This document shows, piece by piece, positions 12,108 to 22,606 of a stretch of DNA of 64,000 nucleotides. The first letter of the stretch is position 1. Each line of letters starts with the position of its first letter. A program made the translations under genes and the position numbers. The DNA is from Hyaloscypha bicolor E (lineage: Eukaryota > Ascomycota > Leotiomycetes > Helotiales > Hyaloscyphaceae): contig NW_020194515.1 of NCBI RefSeq assembly GCF_002865645.1, positions 806,001-870,000 of the forward strand. Direction: 5' to 3'. The notes below the pieces were generated by a model that saw nothing but the letters and a program-made list of their open reading frames with translations, was not told the origin of the DNA and did no database searches.

Positions 12108-13025
12108 TGGAAAAACTATTGGGTCTATCTTTTCTTCTCAAGCTATCGATTAGATATTATAACTTTGAATATCGCTCTTAACCATGTCCAAAGTTTGAGA
12201 GATTTTCCTGCCTTCAATAGACCAGATATGTGATGAGATCAGTGGGATGCTGGCAGTAAAATTTCATTTGGGATGATCTCTATATCATCCAGGGCAGTCG
12301 CAGCATTTAACCGATCGTCAATATTTCAGCCCAAACACTTCAAAGTACTACACAACAAATTAGTTCCAAACAAGGAGACTCGGATGGACACAATTAAAGG
12401 CTATTGGGTAATCAATTGTATCTAGAAAAGAGTGTTAATATTATGTAGGGGGGCAATTCCTCTGGGTCTTGCGACTGAGTTCGCTCGAATGGAGGACAAT
12501 GGTTGAATGGACAGTACCCCGCTATGTATTTCGGCCCCCAAAATACCCCGCAAAGCATCATCACCCAGGATCCTCCACTGCGGCATGTCTCAACACTTAT
12601 TTTTCAGTCAAAAGTGTAATTATATCAATCTAGGAAATGCCTAGATGCTGGTGGGCATCAGAAAATAACACAGGAACTGAGAAACTTTGTGTTGAGAGTG
12701 GAAGTGTGGTGTGCCTTTGAGCCGGAATTGAAAAAAGGCCCAAGCCTATTTCACTACTCATAAAACATAAGAGAAGAAATTATTTACAAGTTAAGAATAG
12801 CCTAATCAATAGCTTTCCAGGTATCCTCCCTATCTAGAGCTTGCGATTGACACTGTCAGGAATGTTAGTGTGTACATGGAAAAGATCAACTGGGAGGAGC
12901 TTACTATTTGATAATAAATGCCCCTTTTCCTCAACAACGAAGAATGATTTTGTCACGTGCTGCGCACAGGCATATATATAGCTTCTTCACCGCCATTAAG
13001 GCACCATCATTCATACATATTTACA
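12108..13025. other. Intergenic with one solo repeat end
   Basis: About 900 bp without a gene. It contains a copy of a repeat terminus at 12514-12542 (CCCCGCTAT, then TTTCGGCCCCCAA) that matches the inverted termini of the 27.2-28.0 kb element. Confidence 0.5.
12514..12542 (+). repeat. Solo terminus related to the 27.2 kb TIR element
   Basis: Reads TACCCCGCTATG followed by TATTTCGGCCCCCAA. It is the same terminus as 27984-28006 with three extra bases after CCCCGCTAT. No partner inverted copy was seen nearby. Confidence 0.6.
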
Positions 13026-14290
13026 CTAATACACACACATTTCCACTTCCACAGCTTGTCCAGGCCGTAACAGATTTCCTGTCTCAAATACTTTTCTATC
13101 ACCGGTGACGAAGATGACATCAGCATTCTGTACCGTAGCTAGCCTATGCGCAACGACAAGCATCGCCCTACCCCTCCCGGTCCTCTCGAAAACAGCTTGC
13201 ACCGACCTTTCCGTCTCCGAATCAAGATTGGAAGCCGCTTGATCCAGTAGCGGAACTCTTGGGTTCCTAATCAACGCTCTAGCAATAGCAAGTATCTGCT
13301 TTTGGCCACCAGAAAAGGCGGCACCTTTGGTGCCGACCGCTGTGTCATAACCTTCTGGAAGTGAGGCGATGAAGTTGTGCTTGACAAAAGGTGGTCTCAT
13401 TACTGATTAAATCGAAGCTGCTTTCCCTCTCCAAGCATTTTTGTTTACTGAACTCATATCGGTATTCAATTTCTATGGATACTGGTGGTTTATGCAATGG
13501 TGGACCAACTGGTGGTGTCTGATGTATGCTGTCCTGGCAGCTGGTGTGGGTATCAGCTACTTCGCACTCGGATGGTCTGCAAATACTGTCTCATTTGTAA
13601 GTTCAAGGGATCTTCAAGTCAACTGCGGGATATACTGACACTATTAGCATATTACCTCTATCTACCGGAAGGAGTACTTCGAACATCAGCACCTCAACTG
13701 CTGTCCAAGTGAAGTAACATACCAAAGACAACATTTATAAGCGGGAGTGTGACTCCAGCGCAAATTGAAGCGAAGCAAGCAGCAAAAAGAAGTAATTTAT
13801 CACCCCATGACGAGTATGTTAAGAAATCTCTGAAAGCTACTTGATACTCTGCTTGGCTAAATTTCTTCTTTTCTGAGACTGGGGCGGCGGTCGTAGCTTC
13901 AGCCCATGTCGGAGCTTCATCTCCATGATGGCCGCCTTCTGGCGAGACTGGTAAAGTTGCTGAAGTTGACCACGGAGTTGGGGAAGTGCATTGTTCTTCA
14001 CCAGCAGCTGCTAACTCGGATTGATCGTGAGTGCCAATCTCTGATAAAACTGGCAGAGTTGCTGAAGTGGACCAAGGATTTGTCGTCGACGCCGGCGAGG
14101 GCGGTGTGTCAACTTTGGCCTCTATCTTGCTGACTTGATTCTCGATCGTCGTCTCATTTTCTACTGAGGCATGGTTGTTCTCTGTCCCTCCGAGCACAGG
14201 CATACTCATAAAAAGCGAACTTGTGTTAGCTGGCCCTGGTGGTCTGGACCAGTCGGATATCGGACCTTCATCTTCCGCAACTTTCGCCAT
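13026..14290 (-). pseudogene. ABC-B (MDR-type) transporter relic, rearranged
   Basis: Two minus-strand pieces of a full-size MDR transporter remain. 14290-13723 encodes a long hydrophilic N-terminus and the start of transmembrane domain 1 (FAACFASICAGVTLPLINVVFG), ending at a normal GTATGT donor. 13400-13026 encodes the end of the second nucleotide-binding domain: SLPEGYDT, a signature motif FSGGQKQ, a Walker B/D-loop region reading LLDQAASNLDS, and the AHRLATVQNAD switch. The Walker B glutamate of the usual LLDEATS is Gln here. TMD1 proper, NBD1 and most of TMD2 are missing, and a TMD2 piece sits between the two parts in reverse orientation. The N-terminus holds a duplicated PWSTSATLPV unit. 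It cannot make a working pump. Confidence 0.85.
13441..13690 (+). pseudogene. Inverted TMD2 fragment of the ABC transporter relic
   Basis: The plus strand encodes FNFYGYWWFMQWWTN, then LMYAVLAAGVGISYFALGW and SANTVSF. An intact intron (13597-13647, GTAAGT...TTAG) follows, then HITSIYRKEYFEH. This is the start of the second transmembrane domain of an MDR transporter. It lies opposite to the flanking N- and C-terminal pieces, so it was inverted as a block, intron included. The breakpoints lie near 13400-13440 and 13690-13720. Confidence 0.82.
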
Positions 14291-16282
14291 GATCAGTTAC
14301 ACAGGATCTCCAACATACAGAACAAACACGGTGATGGAACCGATTGAAGAGCAGATGGCGAAGAATTAAGACGCCTTCGTCCAAGCTATTTCTAAGCTCC
14401 GATAACTTAATCTTTCGGATGAATCCACTTCAGACGATAGCTGAGATCGGAAGAAGGAGTGAGTAGGGCTATTCATGTCCGTCAAATCACATTATATGGG
14501 CGAATCTTTTGAATCGCGATATGGACCCTGGTATTAATCTAGCGGGTGAAGTGCCGCTCAATTAGGCGAGCTTCCCCTGAAATCGAGGAAGTTTCCACAT
14601 ATTACTATATAAACAATATTAATCTACCGGTTGTTTCCAAAAATCATGCTGATGGAGTTACTGTATTTTATTTGAGGAAAGTTTGAATCATGTTGTTACA
14701 CATCGGTCGGTAATGTCATACGACTGGTTCTCCACACAGTGGGCACACAAACCACTTTACGAGCCCGGCCTCAAAACTCCGTGTTTTTAGCGATGTTTTC
14801 AGGCATCGGCAAACCTAAAGTCTCCTACTTTACTTAACAAATATGCAATAACTATTAATTGTGACCTATTATAATCTATACGTACATAATTAAAGAAGCT
14901 AGAGTGAGTTTCAAATTTTTTATAAAACGATTTAGGAAATAATATAAACGGCACAAAATTGGGCTTGGCGTTTGTTTCTCAGCGAATTTACTTTTTTTAA
15001 GGCTAATAAGTCTAAGAGAATACCTGTATAACGCTCCGCTAGCCCTCCGGGGGCCACTGCCGTGGGGGCGGGGTTTTTATAGGGCGAGAGGTAAGACACC
15101 CTTCGCAACCAGTGAGTGCCTAACACCGCAAGGATGGCCATGTACAGGGGCCCGCTTTCAGGGACAGTCCATCCGCAGCCCTAACCTATATTGAGAATAG
15201 TGCCAGCGCCCACCAAAACTCTATTCTTACCACACATCACCTCTCCTTCGTAGACGACAAGTGAAAACGGAGCTCTCCCCGGACTCTAGCCATGGCTGAA
15301 CCTTGCCAGCAATAAGGGGCAGTCCTTTGTACCTGTCAGCGCCACCGTCCACATCCATGTCAATATAACCCTTTTCTGCGACTCGCTCTGTTCGTGGGTT
15401 TCACAAGACACTCAACACCACGAAGCTTTCGCGGCAAATCACGAGCAATTTGCTGCTGTACAGAGTACTTCGACCGGGAAATAAGCCTCGCCCAGGAGAC
15501 TCTGAAGCGCCGATATGTTACCAAAAAGTGACTTGGGGAGTACCTTTGATCCTGGTCGCCATAAGGTAGCTGGCTGACACCATTTTTGAGCATCAAGATG
15601 AGAACCCTCTAAGACATGGGCAAATCTTCCGTGCGCTTTCAATAGATTCTCGAAAACCAGGTTCTAGAGGCTGTCTTATAGAAGCATTCCAAAGCCCGTT
15701 TTCCCGGATAACCTCTGAAGCAGAGCTTTTGGCTTGTTTGGAGGAAAGAAAAGCTGGTCACGTGCCACAACCCTTACGTCCACCACACCTTCCTCGATAG
15801 GCATCTACCTCGTTTCCTTCTACTTACTTTCTTAATTGAATTGCCTACAGTTCGTGTGTAACTCCACTCTTTTTGTTTCCATCGTCATTTACCCCCTTAT
15901 CGGCACTTTTTAGCGGTTTCTCCTTCACCCATGCGAGTATATAATCTATCCCCGGGAATCTAGGAAACCTAGAAAACCCTCCACCCGTCAGGACGCACCG
16001 GGAACATCTGCCGAGAATACTCCTCTCGGCAAATGTCAGGGTTGCTCTGGTAAGATGGCCGGACGGCAATTAATCAACATGGGATTTTGCGCTTTACATG
16101 CGTCAAACGCCACCTTTCATGACTGCTCTTCAGCGGCTGCAGCACAGTCTGCGTTTAAGATTGACATTGCATATAGACTCTCTAATCTCTTGCATTATCC
16201 GTTTCATCCGACCAAATTAATCGGAATAGAGGGGCCAAGAGAATTTACTACTGGAACCTCTGAGTGAGACGTTCGTCTGAAC
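14291..16282. other. Gene-poor stretch with AT-rich repeat-like DNA
   Basis: About 2 kb without a recognisable gene. 14800-15010 is AT-rich. 15010-15140 is GC-rich with a peculiar word (TAGCCCTCCGGGGGCCACTG) and looks like a transposon leader or other repeat remnant, but no terminal repeats were found. Short ORFs elsewhere look random. Confidence 0.45.
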
Positions 16283-16759
16283 TACAGTGAGTGGCCACAT
16301 GTCTGTCCGACTCGCGAAAATCACACCAAAAACGGCCAAAACGCCTCCTTTAATTTTTCAAAAATCTAGCGCCTTCTTAAATTAAAATAATAATACTTTT
16401 AACCCACGATCAATAATTACTTCTTATTACATATACTCAAATATAGGTCTCTTTGAGGTTTATCTCTATGTATAATATAACTTATTAATTTTCACTTTTT
16501 GATTTTCTCGATTTTCTCGCTTATTTACATAGTAAATCCGCGAAGTTATAAAAGTGCTCAGTATTATTTGATTTTATAGCCTGAAAAGGGATAAAATGCA
16601 AAATTCTAAGTAAGTAGAAGTGTGTATTTAGTAAATCTGGCTTAAATCCAAGAATCTAAGGTAAATATAAGAACGCTGTCCGGCCAAAACTGCCCAGGGC
16701 AATATAGGCGTTTTGGTGTAAAACAGCCCAATCGGACAGACATGTGGCCACCCACTGTA
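16283..16759. mobile_element. 473-bp TIR element with TA target duplication (pogo/Fot1-like MITE)
   Basis: The element 16285-16757 starts CAGTGAGTGGCCACATGTCT and its other end, on the reverse strand, reads CAGTGGGTGGCCACATGTCT. Similarity continues through GTCCGA and, after a diverged patch, ACACCAAAA(A)CG, about 50 bp in all. TA flanks both ends (16283-16284 and 16758-16759), as in Tc1/mariner/pogo elements. The interior is AT-rich and has no ORF. It sits about 155 bp upstream of the PKS relic start. Confidence 0.85.
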
Positions 16760-16913
16760 TCGATAGAGCATGACCGGAATTGGGGCGAAGTGGCGCACCG
16801 AGCTTACCTATTGAGTAAGGTGTATATAACCGATATCCTCCACAGTGTTGGATTTGAGATTCGACTTGGGAATTTCTGCATCATCGTTGAGTCGCGGTGA
16901 TAACAAAAACGCC

Positions 16914-18103
16914 ATGTCTCCTTCAGCAACGAGCTGGTCCGCGGCGGACGAGAGTACTAATGGAGCTGGAGCTGGAGCTAGGGCTGGAGCTGCCAATGGC
17001 ACTATGAACGGCTACGAAGCTGCTCGCACAAATGGGCATCTTAACAATGTAGCAAACACCAACGGGCACATAGGTGGCGACCCAAATCTCTACACGACCG
17101 GCTACACACACGGCTTCACCAATGGCTACATCACCGGATACGCATCGTCTGAAATGCCAAAGCAAATGCCTATCGCCATTGTGGGCATGTCATGCCGCCT
17201 GCCAGGAAATGTCACCACTCCGGACGAGTTCTGGGAGCTGTGCTCTCGCGCTCGTAATGGGTGGTCCGAGATTCCAAAGGAGAGATTCGAGAGTGCCAGT
17301 TTCCATCACCCTAATCCGGGAAAGAGGAGTTGATTTAATGCTGTTGGAGGAAATTTCCTGAAGGAGGATCTCGGTTTGTTCGATGCACCGTTTTTCAGTC
17401 TTACTGCTCAAGAAGCAACTTCGATGGACCCTCAGCAGCGTCTGTTACTCGAGTGTACGTTTGAGGCACTTGGTAGTGCTGGTATACCGAAGCGCGAAAT
17501 CGTCGGGAATGAAGTCGGCGTTTTCATTGGAGGTTCCTTTAAGAGTACGAGCCCCAGTTGTTCCATGACACTGAAACTATTCCTATGTACCAAGCCTCTG
17601 GAACATGCTTTGAGGGACAGCGATACCAATCGAGCAGGATTGTTGGAAGGTATCAATCGGGATGACAAAACGCCTGAAATAACCACACGATCACTGGCAT
17701 GCGTATCACGCCCAGTCCGCCATTCTGGACCCAGGATGCGAAGTTCAAGCACCTGCGGGTTGCAGCCGAGGCTCTCGCTGCAGAGAACTCGGCTGGCCAG
17801 GATGTTGCTATCTCGTACCGTGCTGCGCTCAAGGCTGCCAAGTCCCCGGAAGAAGCCCAAGAGGTGGTCTGCAATGGATTGCTCAACAAGCTACCTTCGG
17901 TTCTCATGCTTGAGAAAGAAGACATGGGCGTCATTCGCTCATTGTCGAACTACGCTCTTGACTCGCTGGTTGCCATCGAAGTCCGCAACTATATCACCCG
18001 AGAGTTCGAGGCCAATCTTCAAGTCCTGGAGCTTCTATCTAGCGGCTCAATTGAAACCTTGGCGAAGGCAATTTGCGTGAAGAGCAAGCTCATGTCTTTC
18101 TAG
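16914..18103 (+). pseudogene. Highly reducing polyketide synthase relic (KS start fused to ACP end)
   Basis: The 5' part encodes a Gly/Asn-rich leader and the start of a ketosynthase: MPIAIVGMSCRLPG, then SMDPQQRLLLE and VGVFIGGSF. The frame breaks at about 17330 (TGA) and again after 17545, where a third frame reads HDTETIPMYQASG. The text then jumps to the end of a reducing PKS: NHTITGMRITPSPPFW near 17690 and an acyl-carrier domain with ALDSLVAIEVRNYI, phosphopantetheine serine intact, ending at 18103. Of a normal synthase of about 2,300-2,500 residues, the rest of KS (including the Cys active site), AT, DH, ER and most of KR are gone. One large internal deletion plus small indels explains this. 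The product is not inferable. Confidence 0.9.
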
Positions 18104-18506
18104 GTGGTGTAGACTTCAGTTGGGCATGCTCATTTTCCATTCTGTTTGATGAGATTCATGAGATTGTTATGGTGATTCATCTGCATCTGCATATACATTC
18201 ATCACATCCGTTTTGTGGGTTATAAGCTAGGGTAGATATATTTTCTGTGCATACTTTCGAGATTTTTGCTTTTGGACTGACTGTTTGAGTTAAGTGGGAA
18301 GGGGATTGTCCGTTTGGGTTCCCGTTTGTAAGATATTATTTAGCATTCATGTTGCCTTATTCATCATCTTCACTCTAACTGCGAGAGCTTATAAGAGAGA
18401 TTGCAATGTTAAGTGGTCATCATTATCCACTGGTGATGCTTGCTTAACAGTCGAGAGAAGAGTCGCGCTCCCGGATTGGAAATGAAGAAGACTGCATCTC
18501 AACCCT
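18104..18506. other. Intergenic between PKS relic and ABM-like gene
   Basis: About 400 bp between converging genes. Nothing was recognised. Confidence 0.45.
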
Positions 18507-18869
18507 TTACAACCTCATAAATCGAAATTCGCCCACCCCCTTCATAAACTCAATGTTCTGCGGCTGCAACGAAATCTTTTTTGTTGCCTCAAAGAAAGGC
18601 GCGTAATAGTCTTTCTTCGATTGGACCTGTACCATCATCAACCTCGGCTCCTCATCCCCGCTTCGAGCCCATACCTCAGCCATCCACTTCATATCACAAT
18701 CCCAGATCTCTACCAGGCGCACAACGCCGGGCTGCTGCATAATATCATAGACATTGAAATACAAGCATTCTTTCTCTTGTACGAGCTTTTCATGGAGCGG
18801 ACGTAAGGCTTCGTAGAAAGTTGGGACATGTTCGGGTGCAAAATGCCACGTGATGTGGAGGGAAGCCAT
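18507..18869 (-). CDS. ABM-type (dimeric alpha/beta barrel) monooxygenase-like protein
   Basis: A single-exon gene of 120 residues if started at 18869 (MASLHITWHF); an ATG six bases upstream is also possible. The pattern fits the antibiotic-biosynthesis-monooxygenase/ferredoxin-like fold: an N-terminal strand, then PEHVPTFYEALRPLHEKLVQEKEC, a central YFNVYDI strand, RLVEIWD, a helix and a C-terminal strand. Fungal members often sit in secondary-metabolite clusters as small oxygenases or cyclases. The decayed PKS ends 400 bp away and converges on it, so it may be a survivor of the same cluster; that is inference. The frame is intact and no intron is needed. Confidence 0.72.
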   Translation of the reverse strand: MASLHITWHFAPEHVPTFYEALRPLHEKLVQEKECLYFNVYDIMQQPGVVRLVEIWDCDMKWMAEVWARSGDEEPRLMMVQVQSKKDYYAPFFEATKKISLQPQNIEFMKGVGEFRFMRL

Positions 18870-19454
18870 TGTCACTCTTCAATAGCAGATTATAAAGAAT
18901 TTAGAGATCTCTTGTCCACTCCAAAAGACGATTGAATTTGGCTCACAAGGTTACCTAGGTTGGGGAGTCTGTGGAATCTTGGGCAAAGGGGTGGGGTAAA
19001 GTTAAAGGTTATGTCTCAAGCCACAATATGCAGTCTCCATGTGACTTTTTAAGGACGTATGCATATGCAGAGGCATTGATGTCCACGCCAATCGGTGTTC
19101 ACATACATTATTGAGGCTTGGTTAAGAGAGGATTCCAGGCCTGCGAAGACAGTCACTTTTCCTGCTGGTCCGAGTTATTCGCGCTACAGCGGATGCTGCG
19201 TATTTGTCAGCATCGAGGATCACAGAGATCTCTTTCAACAAGGTTGTCTCCTACGTCATGAACAACGACACCACACCTCCCATCACCCTCACAAGACAAC
19301 GGCTTCGCTCAATGGAGCAGCACTCGCCCGATTTTAATATGGAAGACTAGTAAGTCCTCAAATATTTCCTTTACTTGCGTGGTCAATCGCTCATCGAACG
19401 CAGCACCAGCTCAACGGCCTTATACACTCCCCCGAATGCTCCATAGTCTGCACA
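18870..19454. other. Intergenic, divergent promoters
   Basis: Region between the ABM-like gene (-) and the 2EXR gene (+). A short ORF at 19095-19337 has no domain. Confidence 0.45.
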
Positions 19455-20156
19455 ATGGCAGCTACCATCTTCCCCCGATTCTCCGAATTGCCTGCTGAGC
19501 TGCGAGATACAATTTGGGAGCTTGCGCTCCCTGGTCCGGCTAGACGTCGCCCAAAGCTCCTCAGGAAGGGACAGCAGAATCCTCGATGCCTACATTCTTC
19601 ACAGAAAAAGGACCCCGTGATGCTTCAGGTCAATCGAGAATCTCGAGTTATCGCCAAGCAATTCTACGAGAGGCGCGAACACTACAATTGTCGATATGGG
19701 AAATATTTCAATTTCGAGCTCGACGACTTCTATTTCGCCGGAACTTTGTTGTTCCCCGACTGGCGCAGACCTGCAGGCGCACGCCGCGAAGAGGAGTTCA
19801 ACATACCATTTGCAGACCGCCGGAGGATCAAAAATATCACACTTGCGTTCCCTTGGTCATATGCGTCCTCCTCTCCCTTCAACTTCGTCCGGATAGCTGG
19901 GGAGGCATTTCTTGGCTGTGTCTTGAACTTCGATTCTTTGAAAGCGATAACGATTGAGATTTGGCAGGACGATGCTCTGGACATCATGGATGTCATGGCT
20001 CCTCGAATGCAGGAACTGGACGTGTCAACGAACAGGATGTTAAGAGTGCGTTTGACAATGATTATGGACCACATGCTGCGGGCTAGGGCAAGTAATGAAG
20101 CAGTCTATGATGCCCCAACATGGCGGATACAAGTGGTGGCAGGAAACGAGAACTAG
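19455..20156 (+). CDS. 2EXR-family protein
   Basis: Intact intronless ORF of 233 residues. The start FPRFSELPAELRDTIWELAL is the signature of the fungal 2EXR domain, which resembles the F-box entry motif. VMLQVNRESRVIAKQFYERR follows, then IKNITLAFPW and an aromatic/acidic C-terminal half. The family is large in moulds and has no assigned activity; F-box-like adaptor roles have been suggested because of the LPxELRxxIW helix. A decayed second copy begins about 250 bp downstream in the same orientation, so this is a tandem duplicate of which one copy survives. Confidence 0.88.
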   Translation: MAATIFPRFSELPAELRDTIWELALPGPARRRPKLLRKGQQNPRCLHSSQKKDPVMLQVNRESRVIAKQFYERREHYNCRYGKYFNFELDDFYFAGTLLFPDWRRPAGARREEEFNIPFADRRRIKNITLAFPWSYASSSPFNFVRIAGEAFLGCVLNFDSLKAITIEIWQDDALDIMDVMAPRMQELDVSTNRMLRVRLTMIMDHMLRARASNEAVYDAPTWRIQVVAGNEN

Positions 20157-20406
20157 CCCATCCATCATTGGTCCGACCGATGTTGTCTCGGATTTTGGTG
20201 CCAACCTCTAGTCTCGCGAGATACCTAGAAAATTAGTTTGGTTATTGGACCGAACTCTCTTGCGCCGCGATCTTAGGATTGCGGATGAAACTCGCCCTTA
20301 GCGCTTAGGGTTGGACGGTTCGACACTTGTCAGGAACCGAGTACACACTGAATTTTTCAGAACCCATCGAGCCCTTTCATCCGCAAATATTCCTACTGCA
20401 CGCACA

Positions 20407-21073
20407 ATGGCAACCAAAACCTTTCACCCGTTCCCTAAGCTTCCTCTTGAACTGCGGGAGATGATCTGGGAGCGCACCTTTCTTTCCCGCCTCACCTGTG
20501 GCCCAAGATTCGCGCCTTAACACGACTTACGCCAGCAATGCTGGCCCAGGACCAGATATCCAGCGCAGCAGTAATCCGGTTGCTCTCCAAGTTAATCGCG
20601 GGTCTCGAGCGGTTGCGATGCGGTTTTATCAAAAGCGGCGGGCTTTAACGATTCCGGGACATCATCTCTTAATTTTGAGATTGACGAAGTCTGTATCACG
20701 ATGGACACTTTGCACGACGGCCAGGGACCCGGGCGTCGACCCTTACATGGAATTGATCCACTGAAACGAGGCACTTCTAAATGTCTCCAAGGCCGATCTC
20801 AGCAAATTCCAATATCTTATGGTGAGCGTGAGATTTTGCAAATGGTGTCAATTTCGCGCAGCTCTTCGGCTCTATAATTGGTACATCGACTGGACACACG
20901 CCTTTCCAAGTATGAAGGACGTGATAATAGATATCAGTTTGGATGGTGCAAAACAGGACCTTTTTGATGGATTCTGCAAGGATATGAATGAGGTGGCTGT
21001 TTCGGTCGAAGGGAGAGCCGGACAGAGTCATTGTTTATGTTCAAGGGCAGGAAGGATCTGCAGTGGGATCTGA
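20407..21073 (+). pseudogene. Decayed tandem copy of the 2EXR gene
   Basis: Begins MATKTFHPFPKLPLELREMI at 20407, the same domain entry as its neighbour, but stops at 20518. The next part reads VALQVNRGSRAVAMRFYQKRR in another frame (20500-20764), and the C-terminal half (KWCQFRAALRLYNWYIDW, then SMKDVIIDISLDGAK) continues in a third stretch from about 20790 to 21073. At least two frame breaks and several stops separate the blocks. It is not expected to be functional. Confidence 0.82.
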
Positions 21074-22606
21074 CTAAGTTCCGACTCCTTGTGCACAATC
21101 TAAGAGGAGAAGCAAGATGATTTTAAGCTAGTTGAATGTGGTGTGGACTTGGTGGCACCTTCACTCAACCTCGCCCTTGTAGCCTTGCATTGGTGGCCTG
21201 TAGTTTGTTGTGCCATGCCGGAGTGGGAGATGTGTGGCTCGGAAGTCAGTTTAGTGGAAGCCCTCCGCTGTTTTCTGTGTCAATCGCAACAAATTCTTCA
21301 ACTACATCGCTCCTCCCCCGGCTGGCTGTCATCTGGCAGATTTCCAGACAGGAATCCGAAATTTAGCTGCTTTCGTCTTGTGAAGTCGAGAGTTGAACGA
21401 ATCAATGCAACAACCGGAAGGGTGGGTTGAAGATAAGAAGCCCCACTATTGATTCTAGCTGGTCCCCGGAGATGCAGTATCGAGATGTATTAAAGATCTT
21501 CACTCCCATTCAATTGCACACTACATAAAAACGTTTACTGTCTCAGGCTTATTTCGAAAATCAACAACACGGTCTCATTCAGTTTTTTACCTATCAGTTA
21601 CAAATTCTTCAACATTAGACTTTCCCCGCGTTCGGTATCTCGCGTCCGGTTTAGCTGCCACCCCGGCCTTGCAAAACTCGTCCTGGTATGACCTCAATTA
21701 GCTCAAGCAGTCGAATGTTGAGAATCTGACGCTCTGCAGGCTGCAAGACATGCAAGAAACGGCATATAAAATACGATCAAAAAAGCCAAAATGCAGGAAT
21801 TGCTTTAAAAAAAGGACTCAGCTGCCCAGGGAGCGATATCGTCCCGCACCTCAAATGGATCGAAGGACCGAAGATTCAGAAATGTGTAGTCCAGAAGGAA
21901 AGACCTGCCTCGAGTTCTGGTCGAAACACGATATCAGTCCTCACGGTTGCAAAGATTGGTTAAGAGGGTACATCGAAAGCCTCGCAAGATGAACGAACAG
22001 AAAATGCCAATAAATTACTCATGCCTCCAACCCTTTATTCACAAGGCAGCTTGGAGTATCATTACAAGTTCGGCAATTCCTCCTCGGCCACAATTAACAT
22101 TCATGATGCTTTTCGTGTTCTGGATCCATGGTATACATGCAATTCTCGATATCCCTGCATTCGGTTATCTGGGCAAGCTGGTGGTAAGTAGGGAGTGGAG
22201 AAGGGCGGGATAGAGAAGCTAACCCCGATCTCGACACCAGTTCTGAGTGATTTGATTGGCCACTTCCTCTGCTGCGAAACAATCGTTTTGAGACTGATTC
22301 GAGCCATTGATAAGGTTAGCGCCTAACTCGATTAAGCTTTGGTATACGAGATCGCTCACTAATCCATTTCAGAATCCTTAAGGTAAGGCAGGTGTGCAGG
22401 ATGAGATCGCTGGCTCAGATTAGCTTAGCGAGCCCCTGACCCCTTTTCTACCGAGCCGCCTTATGCACGTGATCAGGCCTTCAACACCCTCCTTCTCCCC
22501 GAGTCGGCGCTACACCTTCATTTTGGGTAAGGCTTAGTCTGAGCTTCTTCTATTTACATAGAATTTTCAGTGTTGTGAATTTTAGTAGTTTGCTAAATTA
22601 AGGTGT
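21074..22606. other. Intergenic, no gene recognised
   Basis: About 1.5 kb. An 80-codon plus ORF (21750-21992) is rich in Lys, Arg and Cys but has no recognisable domain, and no splice partners were seen. Confidence 0.45.

Noticed and set aside
13441..13638. Separate small gene on the plus strand inside the ABC locus
   Set aside because: Its product is clearly a TMD2 fragment of an MDR transporter; it is a rearranged piece, not a gene.
14740..15140. A further TIR element beginning at CAGTGGGCACACAAACC
   Set aside because: No matching inverted right end or TA duplication was found downstream.
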